This document shows, in pieces, positions 1-5,600 of a stretch of 5,600 bases of DNA (its first letter is position 1; each line of letters begins with the position of its first letter). The stretch comes from UMGS755 sp045132895. GTDB lineage: Bacteria; Bacillota; Clostridia; UBA1381; UBA9506. The translations under genes were made by a program, and so were the position numbers. The notes beneath the pieces are model-generated. The model did not search any database. It had not been told where the DNA came from and worked only from the letters and a program-made list of their open reading frames with translations. The stretch spans positions 1-5,600 of the forward strand of contig JBGUTC010000100.1 of assembly GCA_045132895.1 (NCBI GenBank). The letters are read 5' to 3'.

Positions 1-624
1 CTCAGATGCGTGGGGATTGAGTCTGAAGAAAAGGACTTTTTCACTTCAACCAATGCAACCGTTCTTTATTTAAAACAGAAGAACTACAAAAAAATCTATG
101 CGTTCGGAACGACTTCTTTTAAAGAACAACTTTCCGCTGCCGGTTTTCCGATTACCGATCATTTAGAGGACGACATTGACTGTCTCTGTATGGGTTTTGA
201 TACGGAACTGGCTTTTCAGAAGTTAGAAGATGCCTGCATCCTCTTAGGGCGCGGCGTTGATTATATTGCTACCAATCCTGACTGGGTCTGCCCCACTTGG
301 TACGGCTATGTGCCCGACTGTGGCTCCGTTGCTGAAATGCTCTTCCGCGCTACCAACCGCCGTCCACAGTTCATTGGAAAGCCCCAGCCGGAGATGGCGC
401 GTCTCGCCATTGAGAAAAGCGGTTTTTCTGCCGAAGAAGCCGTTTTAATCGGCGACAGACTGTATACAGATATTGCTTGCGGCGAAAACGCCGGAATCAG
501 CACAATCTTTGTCTTAAGCGGCGAGGGAACCATGAAAGATCTGGAGATCTATGACGTTAAGCCGGAAATGATTTACGAAAACATCCGTGAGATTTATAAT
601 GACCTGTGTAAAACAGAGTCGTGA
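1..624 (+). CDS. HAD-IIA family (NagD-like) phosphatase, 5' end outside window
   Basis: C-terminal part of a haloacid dehalogenase superfamily phosphatase of subclass IIA (NagD / 4-nitrophenylphosphatase / phosphoglycolate phosphatase-like), presumably a cytosolic hydrolase of small phosphate esters. The reading frame is open from base 1 to the TGA at 622-624. A GTG at base 10 could be read as a start, but it lies inside conserved sequence and no ribosome site is visible, so the true start is upstream. The cap domain shows the typical TNPD (271-282) followed by CPT and PDCGS. The C-terminal core has the motif III lysine in GKPQPEM (Lys at 379-381) and the Mg-binding GDRLYTD (451-471; family form GDxxxTD). 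The nucleophile motif DxDGT and motif II Ser/Thr are not in the window. Visible length is 207 codons against roughly 255-275 for the family, so about 50-70 residues are missing. The exact substrate cannot be told. A terminator follows, so the gene appears separate from the downstream operon. Confidence 0.9.
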   Translation, partial: LRCVGIESEEKDFFTSTNATVLYLKQKNYKKIYAFGTTSFKEQLSAAGFPITDHLEDDIDCLCMGFDTELAFQKLEDACILLGRGVDYIATNPDWVCPTWYGYVPDCGSVAEMLFRATNRRPQFIGKPQPEMARLAIEKSGFSAEEAVLIGDRLYTDIACGENAGISTIFVLSGEGTMKDLEIYDVKPEMIYENIREIYNDLCKTES

Positions 625-639
625 CCCTTGATTCAAACA

Positions 640-690
640 TAAGCACCTGTTTTGCACAAAGATGTGGAACGGGTGCTTACTTATTAGGTT
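640..690 (+). terminator. Probable intrinsic terminator after the HAD phosphatase gene
   Basis: The arms 640-651 (taagcacctgtt) and 668-679 (aacgggtgctta) pair over 12 positions with a single G-U wobble. A small inner stem is possible (cac 655-657 with gtg 664-666, loop aaagat). The 3' side is followed by T-rich but interrupted sequence (ttacttatta) rather than a clean U-run, so efficiency may be moderate. It starts 15 bases after the phosphatase stop codon, as expected for the end of that transcript. Confidence 0.7.
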
Positions 691-765
691 AGACAGCCAT
701 GAATACATGCTTTCAAATCCCAGTTTCTTCCACATTTAAGAGGTTTTGGGAGAGGTTGCATATTT

Positions 766-809
766 TTAAGAAAAAAAAGCGAAAAAAATAAAAAAAAGTA
801 CAGTTTTTT
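766..809. other. A-tract block upstream of the promoter (possible UP element or bent DNA)
   Basis: Runs of A dominate 770-797 and are followed by a T6 run at 804-809. They end just upstream of the -35 of the promoter at 822-850. A-tracts in this position often act as UP elements contacting the RNA polymerase alpha subunits, or bend the DNA. This is inferred from composition and position only; simple low complexity in an A/T-rich spacer is the alternative. Confidence 0.35.
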
Positions 810-821
810 AGCAAATTTCTC

Positions 822-850
822 TTGTAAACTTCTTGATAGTATGGTATAAT
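822..850 (+). promoter_or_regulatory. Sigma-A type promoter for the mdh-fumC-hdrBCA operon
   Basis: A perfect -10 box TATAAT lies at 845-850, preceded by TGg (842-844), which makes an extended -10. At the ideal 17-base spacing upstream is TTGTAA (822-827; 4 of 6 against TTGACA). Transcription would start near 857, giving a leader of about 155 bases before the ATG at 1012. It is the best promoter match in the intergenic region and is oriented towards the operon. Confidence 0.75.
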
Positions 851-860
851 GGAGGGTAGA

Positions 861-878
861 TTGCTAGAAATTTAACAA
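861..878. promoter_or_regulatory. Putative Rex (NADH/NAD+ sensing repressor) operator
   Basis: The 18-base site TTGCTAGAAATTTAACAA closely fits the clostridial Rex consensus TTGTTAA-N4-TTAACAA: the right half TTAACAA (872-878) is perfect and the left half matches at 5 of 7. It lies 11-28 bases downstream of the -10 box, covering about +4 to +21, where a bound repressor would block transcription. Rex releases DNA when NADH is high, so the operon would be switched on when the cell must reoxidise NADH. This fits a malate dehydrogenase running towards malate. Rex itself is not in the window, so the call rests on motif, position and gene content. Confidence 0.6.
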
Positions 879-914
879 ACTTTTTTAATGATCTGTTTGA
901 CTGCCTAAGTTCTC

Positions 915-960
915 ACGGTTTTCCCGGTTGAAAATAAATGTAATTAAGGAACGTAACCGT
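915..960 (+). other. Possible stem in the operon leader
   Basis: Bases 915-924 (acggttttcc) can pair with 948-951 (ggaa) plus 955-960 (aaccgt), giving 10 pairs interrupted by a 3-base bulge (cgt) around a 23-base loop. The loop contains a second ggtt (926-929) that could pair with the same aacc instead, so two alternative folds are possible. It matches no riboswitch or T-box that I recognise and no U-run follows it. It could be a leader or mRNA-stability element, or chance. Confidence 0.25.
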
Positions 961-1011
961 AACTTATTCAAATAAATCAAATTTTAAAAACAAATCAGAA
1001 AGGGCAAAAAA

Positions 1012-1971
1012 ATGAATAAAATAACAATTATCGGCTCTGGAAGCGTAGGTTCTACAATTGCTTATACTTTAACCGTTATGGGCATTGCTTCCGAAATTAT
1101 TATGATTGACATCAACATGCAGAAAGCCATGGGTGAAGCTTTAGACATTCGCCAGGGAACTCCTTTCTGCCATCCTACGTCTGTATATCCGGGAACTTAT
1201 GCTGACGCTGCAGGTTCCGACATTGTCATTTTAGCCTCCGGCGTTGCCAGAAAACCGGGACAAAGCCGTCTCGATCTGGCACAGACCAATGTCAACATCA
1301 CAAAGAAAATCATTCCTGAAATCACCCGGTATGCTCCCAACGCGATTTATCTCTTAGTCAGCAATCCGGTTGACATCCTGACTTATACATTCTGCAAGCT
1401 GTCCGGCTTACCCGAACGTCAGATCATCGGCTCCGGTACCATTTTGGATACCTCCCGTCTGCGTGCCCGTCTGGCCGAACACTACTCCATCAATCAGCAG
1501 AACGTTCATGCATACGTTATGGGTGAACACGGAGATTCTTCTTTCGTGCCCTGGTCTATCGCCAATATTTCAAACATTCCTATTAAGGAAGGCCCTAATA
1601 ACATCATGCAGTCAAACAACCTGACATCCTGTCTGGAACGGCCTGAACTGGATTTTGAGGAAATTGAAGAATATGTCCGCAAATCCGGCGCAAGAGTTAT
1701 TGAAAGAAAGGGTGCAACGTATTACGCTGTTTCTATTTCTGTCTGCCACGTTTGTCAGTGTCTGTTAAACGGTATTGACACCACCATGACCGTTTCTACC
1801 ATGCTCCATGGCGAATACGGCATTGAAGATGTCTGCCTCAGCTTGTTAAACATCGTGGGCAAGACCGGTATCACCGGCAAAATGCTGTTGCCTTTGACTG
1901 ATGACGAACTCAAGGCGCTGCACAACAGTGCTGACTGCCTGAAGAATATTATTAATCAGCTTACATTTTAA
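1012..1971 (+). CDS. mdh: LDH-like NAD-dependent malate dehydrogenase (predicted from Arg at the specificity position)
   Basis: Cytosolic NAD-dependent 2-hydroxyacid dehydrogenase of the lactate/malate family, 319 residues, which is full length. The N-terminal Rossmann fold shows GSGSVG (residues 8-13) and Asp33 at the end of strand 2, predicting NAD rather than NADP. Catalytic residues are present: R86 (LDH numbering R109), N118 (N140), D146 (D168), R149 (R171) and H173 in GEHGDS (H195). At the position of LDH Gln102 it has Arg (R80, in GVARKPGQSR), the residue that selects oxaloacetate/malate over pyruvate/lactate. Other parts look LDH-like (RLDL after the loop; KGATYY with T236 at position 246), so similarity searches may name it L-lactate dehydrogenase. 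The neighbouring fumarase supports malate. The start ATG has AAAGGG (999-1004) seven bases upstream. First gene of the operon, behind a predicted Rex-controlled promoter. Odd detail: a C-x2-C-x-C cluster (C245, C248, C250). Family is certain; substrate is inferred. Confidence 0.9.
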   Translation: MNKITIIGSGSVGSTIAYTLTVMGIASEIIMIDINMQKAMGEALDIRQGTPFCHPTSVYPGTYADAAGSDIVILASGVARKPGQSRLDLAQTNVNITKKIIPEITRYAPNAIYLLVSNPVDILTYTFCKLSGLPERQIIGSGTILDTSRLRARLAEHYSINQQNVHAYVMGEHGDSSFVPWSIANISNIPIKEGPNNIMQSNNLTSCLERPELDFEEIEEYVRKSGARVIERKGATYYAVSISVCHVCQCLLNGIDTTMTVSTMLHGEYGIEDVCLSLLNIVGKTGITGKMLLPLTDDELKALHNSADCLKNIINQLTF

Positions 1972-1997
1972 TTATCATAGAGAAAAGGGGATAAAAA

Positions 1998-3374
1998 ATG
2001 GAATTTCGCATTGAACATGACTCCATGGGCGAAATCAAAGTTCCCGCTGACCGTCTTTGGGCCGCTCAGACTCAGAGAAGCCACGAAAACTTTGAGATTG
2101 GCGTTGGTATTGAAACCATGCCTGCTGAAATTGTTCATGCCTTTGGAATCTTGAAAAAAGCAGCTGCACAAGCAAACAGCCAGCTTAAACCGGAAAAAAT
2201 GACAGCCGAAAAATTAAACGCTATTGAAAAGGCCTGCGATGAAGTCATAGCAGGCTCTTTGAATGACCATTTTCCGTTAGTTGTCTGGCAGACCGGTTCC
2301 GGTACGCAGTCTAACATGAACACCAACGAAGTGATTGCAAACCGCGGCAACCAGATAGCAGGTAAAACCCTGCTCCATCCCAACGACGATGTGAACATGA
2401 GTCAGTCCTCTAACGATACGTTCCCGACGGCGATGCATATCTCCGCTATTTTAATGCTGGAAGATAAACTGATTCCCGCGGCAGAAGTTTTAATTGAAAC
2501 CTTTAAGCGTCTGGAGAAAGAAAACGACGACGTTGTAAAAAGCGGTCGTACCCATCTGCAGGACGCTACACCCATTAAATTCAGCCAGGAAATCAGCGGT
2601 TGGCGTTCAAGCCTTGAGCGTGATGTTGAACTGCTTAAACTGTCTCTCGATCCCCTGCGGGAATTAGCTTTGGGCGGAACCGCTGTTGGTACCGGCCTTA
2701 ACGCCCCCAAGGGCTTCGACTCCTTAGTCGCTGAAAAAGTCAGTGCCATTACCGGTAAGTCTTTTAAAACAGCCGGTAATAAGTTCCACGCTTTAACTTC
2801 AAAAGATGAACTGGTTTTTGCACACGGTGCAATTAAAGCTCTGGCCTGTGATATGATGAAAATCGCTAATGATGTTCGTTGGCTTGCAAGCGGCCCCAGA
2901 GTGGGTCTAGGTGAAATCCGGATTCCGGAAAATGAACCCGGCTCTTCTATCATGCCCGGCAAAGTAAACCCCACACAGTGTGAAGCCGTGACCATGGTAG
3001 CTGTTCAGGTTATGGGTAATGATGTTGCGGTCAGCATGGCTGCTTCTCAGGGTAACTTTGAGCTGAACGTCTTCATGCCGGTTTGCATGTATAATTTCCT
3101 GCAATCAGCCAGACTTCTGGCAGAAGCCATTTTATCCTTTAATAAAAACTGCGCTGTAGGTATTACGGCAAACAGAGAGAAAATGAGAGATAATCTGCAT
3201 AATTCTCTGATGTTGGTTACCGCGCTGAATCCTTACATTGGCTATGAAAACGCAGCAAAAACTGCAAAGAAAGCCTTTAAGGAAAATATTTCATTAAAAG
3301 AAGCCTGCGTTGCTTTAGGCTTTTTAACAGAAGAAAAATTCGATGAAGTATTCCATCCCGAACAGATGGTTTAA
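1998..3374 (+). CDS. fumC: Class II fumarate hydratase (fumarase C)
   Basis: Oxygen-stable, Fe-S-free, homotetrameric fumarase that interconverts L-malate and fumarate in the cytosol. At 458 residues it is the usual length of FumC. Conserved regions of the fumarase/aspartase superfamily are all visible: GSGTQSNMNTNEV (residues 100-112), SSND (137-140), GRTHLQDATP (183-192, with the active-site T185-H186), and the signature GSSIMPGKVNPTQ (315-327). By alignment to E. coli FumC the catalytic serine is S316, with K322 and N324 binding substrate. Aspartase and argininosuccinate lyase relatives differ in the GTQSNMNTNE region, so fumarase is the firm reading. AAGGGG (1985-1990) lies seven bases before the ATG, and the gene starts 26 bases after the dehydrogenase stop. 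Paired with that dehydrogenase it forms an oxaloacetate-malate-fumarate segment, which in fermenting anaerobes commonly runs reductively towards fumarate and succinate. Confidence 0.96.
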   Translation: MEFRIEHDSMGEIKVPADRLWAAQTQRSHENFEIGVGIETMPAEIVHAFGILKKAAAQANSQLKPEKMTAEKLNAIEKACDEVIAGSLNDHFPLVVWQTGSGTQSNMNTNEVIANRGNQIAGKTLLHPNDDVNMSQSSNDTFPTAMHISAILMLEDKLIPAAEVLIETFKRLEKENDDVVKSGRTHLQDATPIKFSQEISGWRSSLERDVELLKLSLDPLRELALGGTAVGTGLNAPKGFDSLVAEKVSAITGKSFKTAGNKFHALTSKDELVFAHGAIKALACDMMKIANDVRWLASGPRVGLGEIRIPENEPGSSIMPGKVNPTQCEAVTMVAVQVMGNDVAVSMAASQGNFELNVFMPVCMYNFLQSARLLAEAILSFNKNCAVGITANREKMRDNLHNSLMLVTALNPYIGYENAAKTAKKAFKENISLKEACVALGFLTEEKFDEVFHPEQMV

Positions 3375-3394
3375 GTGAAACGGAGGGGACTCGT

Positions 3395-4180
3395 ATGAAA
3401 GTGAGTTACTATCCCGGCTGCACCTTAAAAACGAAGGCAAAGCTGTTGGATCTGTATGCACGGAAGTGCGCAGAAGCTTTAGATGTAACTTTGGAAGAAA
3501 TTGAGGACTGGCAGTGCTGCGGTGGCGTTTTCACAACGTCTAAAGATGAAATTGCAACAAAACTTTCTTCTATCCGCGCCTTAGAGAATGCCCGCTCAAA
3601 AGAACAGAAACTGGTCACGGTATGCTCTGCTTGCCATAACGTCATCAAACAGACTAACCACCAGATTAAAACCGACGAGGATTTTGCATTCCGCGCCAAT
3701 AACTACGCGAAATTCGAAACGCCTTATGCCGGTGAAACCGAAGTGGTTCATTATCTGGAATTGTTAAAAGACACCATTGGCTTTGACAAAATCAAAGAGA
3801 AAACCGTTAATCCTTTAGAGGGCAAAAAGATAGCCGCTTACTACGGTTGCTTACTGCTCCGTCCCGGCAATGTTATGCAGATGGATGATCCGGAAAATCC
3901 CACCATTATGGAGGATTTAATCCGTGCGATCGGCGCTGAAGCTGTGGTATATCCTTACCGCAACGAATGCTGCGGCGGTTATGTTGCTCTGGAAAATCCG
4001 GCATCTGCCCAGAAAAAGAGCCAGAGTGTTATTGCCAGTGCCAAGGCTATGGGCGCTGACATGATTGTAACAGCTTGCCCATTATGTAAGTACAACTTAG
4101 AAAAACATGATAACACCATTCCGGTGGTTTATATTACCGAGCTTTTAGCAGAGGCTCTCGGCGTAAAGGAGGACAAGTAG
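3395..4180 (+). CDS. hdrB: Heterodisulfide reductase-like subunit B (two CCG domains)
   Basis: Soluble HdrB-type catalytic subunit, 261 residues, with two cysteine-rich CCG domains (DUF224 family). Domain 1 has C9, C41-C42-G43, C77 and C80; domain 2 has C152, C192-C193-G194, C228 and C231. All ten cysteines are present, and in both domains 33 residues separate CCG from CxxC. In methanogen HdrB these motifs bind two noncubane [4Fe-4S] clusters that cleave the CoM-S-S-CoB disulfide; a bacterium would use another disulfide or acceptor, unknown here. Related CCG proteins include GlpC, LutA/LldE, SdhE and TfrB, but the adjacent hdrC and hdrA favour HdrB. The ATG has a strong GGAGG (3382-3386) and follows fumC by 20 bases. 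The end of the gene contains the ribosome site of hdrC. Confidence 0.93.
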   Translation: MKVSYYPGCTLKTKAKLLDLYARKCAEALDVTLEEIEDWQCCGGVFTTSKDEIATKLSSIRALENARSKEQKLVTVCSACHNVIKQTNHQIKTDEDFAFRANNYAKFETPYAGETEVVHYLELLKDTIGFDKIKEKTVNPLEGKKIAAYYGCLLLRPGNVMQMDDPENPTIMEDLIRAIGAEAVVYPYRNECCGGYVALENPASAQKKSQSVIASAKAMGADMIVTACPLCKYNLEKHDNTIPVVYITELLAEALGVKEDK

Positions 4181-4184
4181 GATG
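4165..4184 (+). promoter_or_regulatory. hdrC ribosome binding site inside the end of hdrB
   Basis: AAAGGAGG (4165-4172) lies within the last codons of hdrB, nine bases before the hdrC ATG (4182). The hdrB TAG (4178-4180) is separated from that ATG by a single base. This arrangement suggests translational coupling and balanced amounts of the two subunits. Confidence 0.8.
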
Positions 4185-4574
4185 AATAAAAAAACTGCTC
4201 TTCTCCGTGATGAAATTCTGCGCATCAGCGGCGTGAATCCCAAAGCCTGCATGCGCTGCGGCAAGTGCTCCGGCACATGCCCTTCCTATGAGGAAATGGA
4301 ATATCATCCTCATCAGTTTGTGTATATGGTAGAGTCTGGCGACATCGAGCCGCTTCTGAACTCTAACTCCTTATACCAATGCCTTTCCTGCTTTGCTTGT
4401 ATCGAGCGTTGTCCCCGAAATGTTGAACCGGCAAAGCTGGTTGAAGCAGTTCGACTGGCAGCGGTTCGCCAGAAAGGCAATAATCACATGACTGTGAACC
4501 AGATCCCCGAAATTTTAGATGACGAGATGCCCCAACAGGCTATTGTCAGCGCAATGCGTAAATACAGCAAATAA
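4182..4574 (+). CDS. hdrC: Heterodisulfide reductase-like subunit C (two [4Fe-4S] motifs)
   Basis: Small soluble ferredoxin-like subunit of 130 residues that would carry electrons from HdrA to HdrB. Two classical [4Fe-4S] motifs are intact: C23-x2-C26-x2-C29-x3-C33 (CMRCGKCSGTCP) and C67-x2-C70-x2-C73-x3-C77 (CLSCFACIERCP). The fourth cysteine of each is followed by Pro, as in 8Fe ferredoxins. There is no membrane segment, so this is the cytoplasmic HdrC type rather than a membrane-anchored DsrM/HdrE system. It is shorter than methanogen HdrC proteins (about 180-190 residues, from general knowledge), mainly through less sequence after the second motif. It starts one base after hdrB and ends 17 bases before hdrA. 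Family is well supported; the redox partner is inferred from gene order. Confidence 0.92.
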   Translation: MNKKTALLRDEILRISGVNPKACMRCGKCSGTCPSYEEMEYHPHQFVYMVESGDIEPLLNSNSLYQCLSCFACIERCPRNVEPAKLVEAVRLAAVRQKGNNHMTVNQIPEILDDEMPQQAIVSAMRKYSK

Positions 4575-4591
4575 GAAAGGAGAGGACAAAA

Positions 4592-5600
4592 ATGCAAAGA
4601 ATCGGTGTATTTGTTTGTTGGTGCGGAAGCAACATTGCCGGCACGGTTGATGTTGTAGCTGTGGCAGAGGCTTTAAAGTCTGAGCCCGGCGTTGTCTTCT
4701 CCACAAACTATCAATACATGTGCTCTCAGGCCGGTCAGGACATGATCAAAGAAGCCATCCGTGAGCACAACTTAACCGGCATCGTAATCTGTTCCTGCTC
4801 TCCCAGAATGCATGAGCAGACCTTCAGAAAAACTGCTGAAGGCGCCGGATTAAACCCCTATATGGTTGAAATTGCCAACATCCGTGAGCAGTGCTCCTGG
4901 GTGCATAAAGAAATGGAAATCGGAACCGAAAAGGCCATCATCCTGGGAAAAGCTGCTATCGCTAAAGTGAACCTGAATGCGCCTCTGACTCCCGGCGAAA
5001 GCCCGGTTACCAAGCGCGCGCTGGTTATCGGTGGTGGTATTGCCGGTATCCAGACGGCTCTTGATATCGCTGATGCCGGTTTCGAAGTTGACATTGTTGA
5101 AAAGAACCCCACCATTGGTGGTAAGATGGCACAGCTTGACAAAACCTTCCCGACTTTGGACTGTGCTGCTTGTATTCTGACCCCGAAAATGGTGGACGTT
5201 GCGCAGCATGAGAAAATCAGAATTTTCTCCTATAGCGAGGTAACCGAAGTTGGCGGCTTCGTGGGAAATTTTGAAGTCACCATTAAAAAGAACGCACGCT
5301 ATGTTAAGGAAGACCTTTGTACCGGTTGCGGTCTGTGTACGGAAAAATGTCCTCAGAAGAAAGTTCCTAACGAATTCAATCTGGGCATGGATACCCGTCG
5401 CGCGGTGTATATTCCTTTTGCACAGGCTGTTCCCAAGGTTGCGACCATTGACCCTGACTACTGTACCATGCTGAAAACCGGCAAGTGCGGTGTCTGCTCC
5501 AAAGTTTGTACCGCCGGTGCGATTGATTACACGCAGAAAGATGAATTTATCAAAGAAAAATACGGTGCTATCGTCGTTGCCACAGGTTATAACCCCATCA
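4592..5600 (+). CDS. hdrA: Heterodisulfide reductase-like subunit A (flavin/Fe-S, electron-bifurcating type), 3' end outside window
   Basis: First 336 residues of an HdrA-type iron-sulfur flavoprotein; the frame is open to the window end. Domains in order: an N-terminal domain opening with CWCGSNIAGTVDV (residues 9-21) and further cysteines C44, C68 and C70 (ICSCSPRMHE); a thioredoxin-reductase-like FAD domain from about 142 with GGGIAG (147-152), the acidic E170 ending strand 2, and LDCAACILTPKM (189-200, C191/C194); then an inserted ferredoxin domain with C243-x2-C246-x2-C249-x3-C253 and C291-x7-C299-x2-C302-x3-C306; then return to the FAD domain with VVATGY (328-333). This order matches the known HdrA architecture, where the FAD is the proposed site of electron bifurcation. 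QmoA is a related alternative, but it lacks this hdrB/hdrC context. AAAGGAG (4576-4582) precedes the ATG. Further C-terminal ferredoxin motifs are expected beyond the window. Odd detail: Thr rather than Pro follows C306. Confidence 0.93.
   Translation, partial: MQRIGVFVCWCGSNIAGTVDVVAVAEALKSEPGVVFSTNYQYMCSQAGQDMIKEAIREHNLTGIVICSCSPRMHEQTFRKTAEGAGLNPYMVEIANIREQCSWVHKEMEIGTEKAIILGKAAIAKVNLNAPLTPGESPVTKRALVIGGGIAGIQTALDIADAGFEVDIVEKNPTIGGKMAQLDKTFPTLDCAACILTPKMVDVAQHEKIRIFSYSEVTEVGGFVGNFEVTIKKNARYVKEDLCTGCGLCTEKCPQKKVPNEFNLGMDTRRAVYIPFAQAVPKVATIDPDYCTMLKTGKCGVCSKVCTAGAIDYTQKDEFIKEKYGAIVVATGYNPI

Larger units (their letters stand above)
625..1011. other. Intergenic region (387 bases) with terminator, promoter, operator and leader
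   Basis: No convincing gene lies here. In order it holds the terminator of the phosphatase gene (640-690), an unremarkable stretch (about 691-765), an A-rich block (766-799), a sigma-A type promoter (822-850), a Rex-like palindrome (861-878) and an A/T-rich leader ending in the ribosome site of the dehydrogenase. A 30-codon ATG frame at 699-791 was considered and rejected because it has no ribosome site and its C-terminus is only Lys/Arg encoded by the A-rich block. Confidence 0.75.

Noticed and set aside
514..735. 73-codon frame on the minus strand overlapping the end of the phosphatase gene
   Set aside because: It is antisense to conserved phosphatase sequence and runs through the terminator hairpin; the protein resembles no family and no ribosome site is seen.
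699..791. Small ATG frame of 30 codons in the intergenic region
   Set aside because: No Shine-Dalgarno sequence precedes it, it starts right after the terminator with no promoter of its own, and its C-terminus is only a Lys/Arg run from the A-rich block.
897..925. Second candidate promoter with TTGACT at 897-902
   Set aside because: No -10-like hexamer occurs 16-18 bases downstream (the sequence there is tttccc or similar), so the promoter at 822-850 is preferred.
2402..2995. 197-codon frame on the minus strand inside fumC
   Set aside because: It is a shadow of the highly conserved fumarase frame. The product is Ser/Arg/Leu-rich with no recognisable domain and no promoter or ribosome site.
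4850..5209. Overlapping minus-strand frames (119 and 94 codons) opposite hdrA
   Set aside because: The plus-strand frame here encodes unmistakable HdrA motifs (GGGIAG, LDCAACILTPKM); the antisense frames show no family features.
1..5600. Search by eye for tRNA or rRNA genes, CRISPR repeats, insertion sequences and attachment sites
   Set aside because: None seen. Coding density is high, the only intergenic gap above 30 bases is 625-1011, and no repeated spacer pattern or transposase sequence is present.

Overview
The window looks like chromosome from a strictly anaerobic, fermentative Firmicute (Clostridia or Negativicutes type). This is inferred from strong AGGAGG-type ribosome binding sites, an A/T-rich intergenic region with a TATAAT promoter, a clostridial-type Rex operator, and a set of oxygen-sensitive Fe-S electron-transfer proteins. 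No genus is assigned. All genes are on the + strand and none appears broken; the first and last are cut by the window edges.

Layout: (1) Bases 1-624 hold the C-terminal part of a HAD-IIA (NagD-like) phosphatase, followed by a probable intrinsic terminator at 640-690. (2) Bases 625-1011 are a 387-base non-coding region. It holds the terminator, an A-rich stretch, a good sigma-A type promoter with an extended -10 (822-850), a palindrome matching the Rex operator consensus just downstream of the expected transcription start (861-878), and a roughly 150-base leader that can form a stem. (3) From 1012 to the window end runs a tight gene series: an LDH-like malate dehydrogenase (1012-1971), class II fumarase fumC (1998-3374), then hdrB (3395-4180), hdrC (4182-4574) and the start of hdrA (4592 to beyond 5600). 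Gaps are 26, 20, 1 and 17 bases, each gene has a clear Shine-Dalgarno sequence, and no terminator is visible between them, so they are probably one operon.

The dehydrogenase belongs to the lactate/malate family and could easily be named L-lactate dehydrogenase from overall similarity. It carries Arg (R80) where lactate dehydrogenases carry the specificity-determining Gln102, which predicts oxaloacetate/malate as substrate. That fits the fumarase next to it: together they convert oxaloacetate to malate to fumarate and consume NADH. The three Hdr proteins form a soluble heterodisulfide-reductase-like complex: HdrB with two complete CCG motifs, HdrC with two [4Fe-4S] motifs, and HdrA with FAD and several Fe-S motifs. 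HdrA-type complexes split or merge electron pairs at a flavin.

The most interesting point is the combination: an apparently Rex-controlled operon joining the malate-fumarate branch to an HdrABC module in a presumed bacterium. This suggests an NADH-responsive electron-disposal system in which Hdr is linked to fumarate or C4-dicarboxylate metabolism. The physiological partner and substrate of this Hdr cannot be read from the window, because the genes after hdrA are missing.
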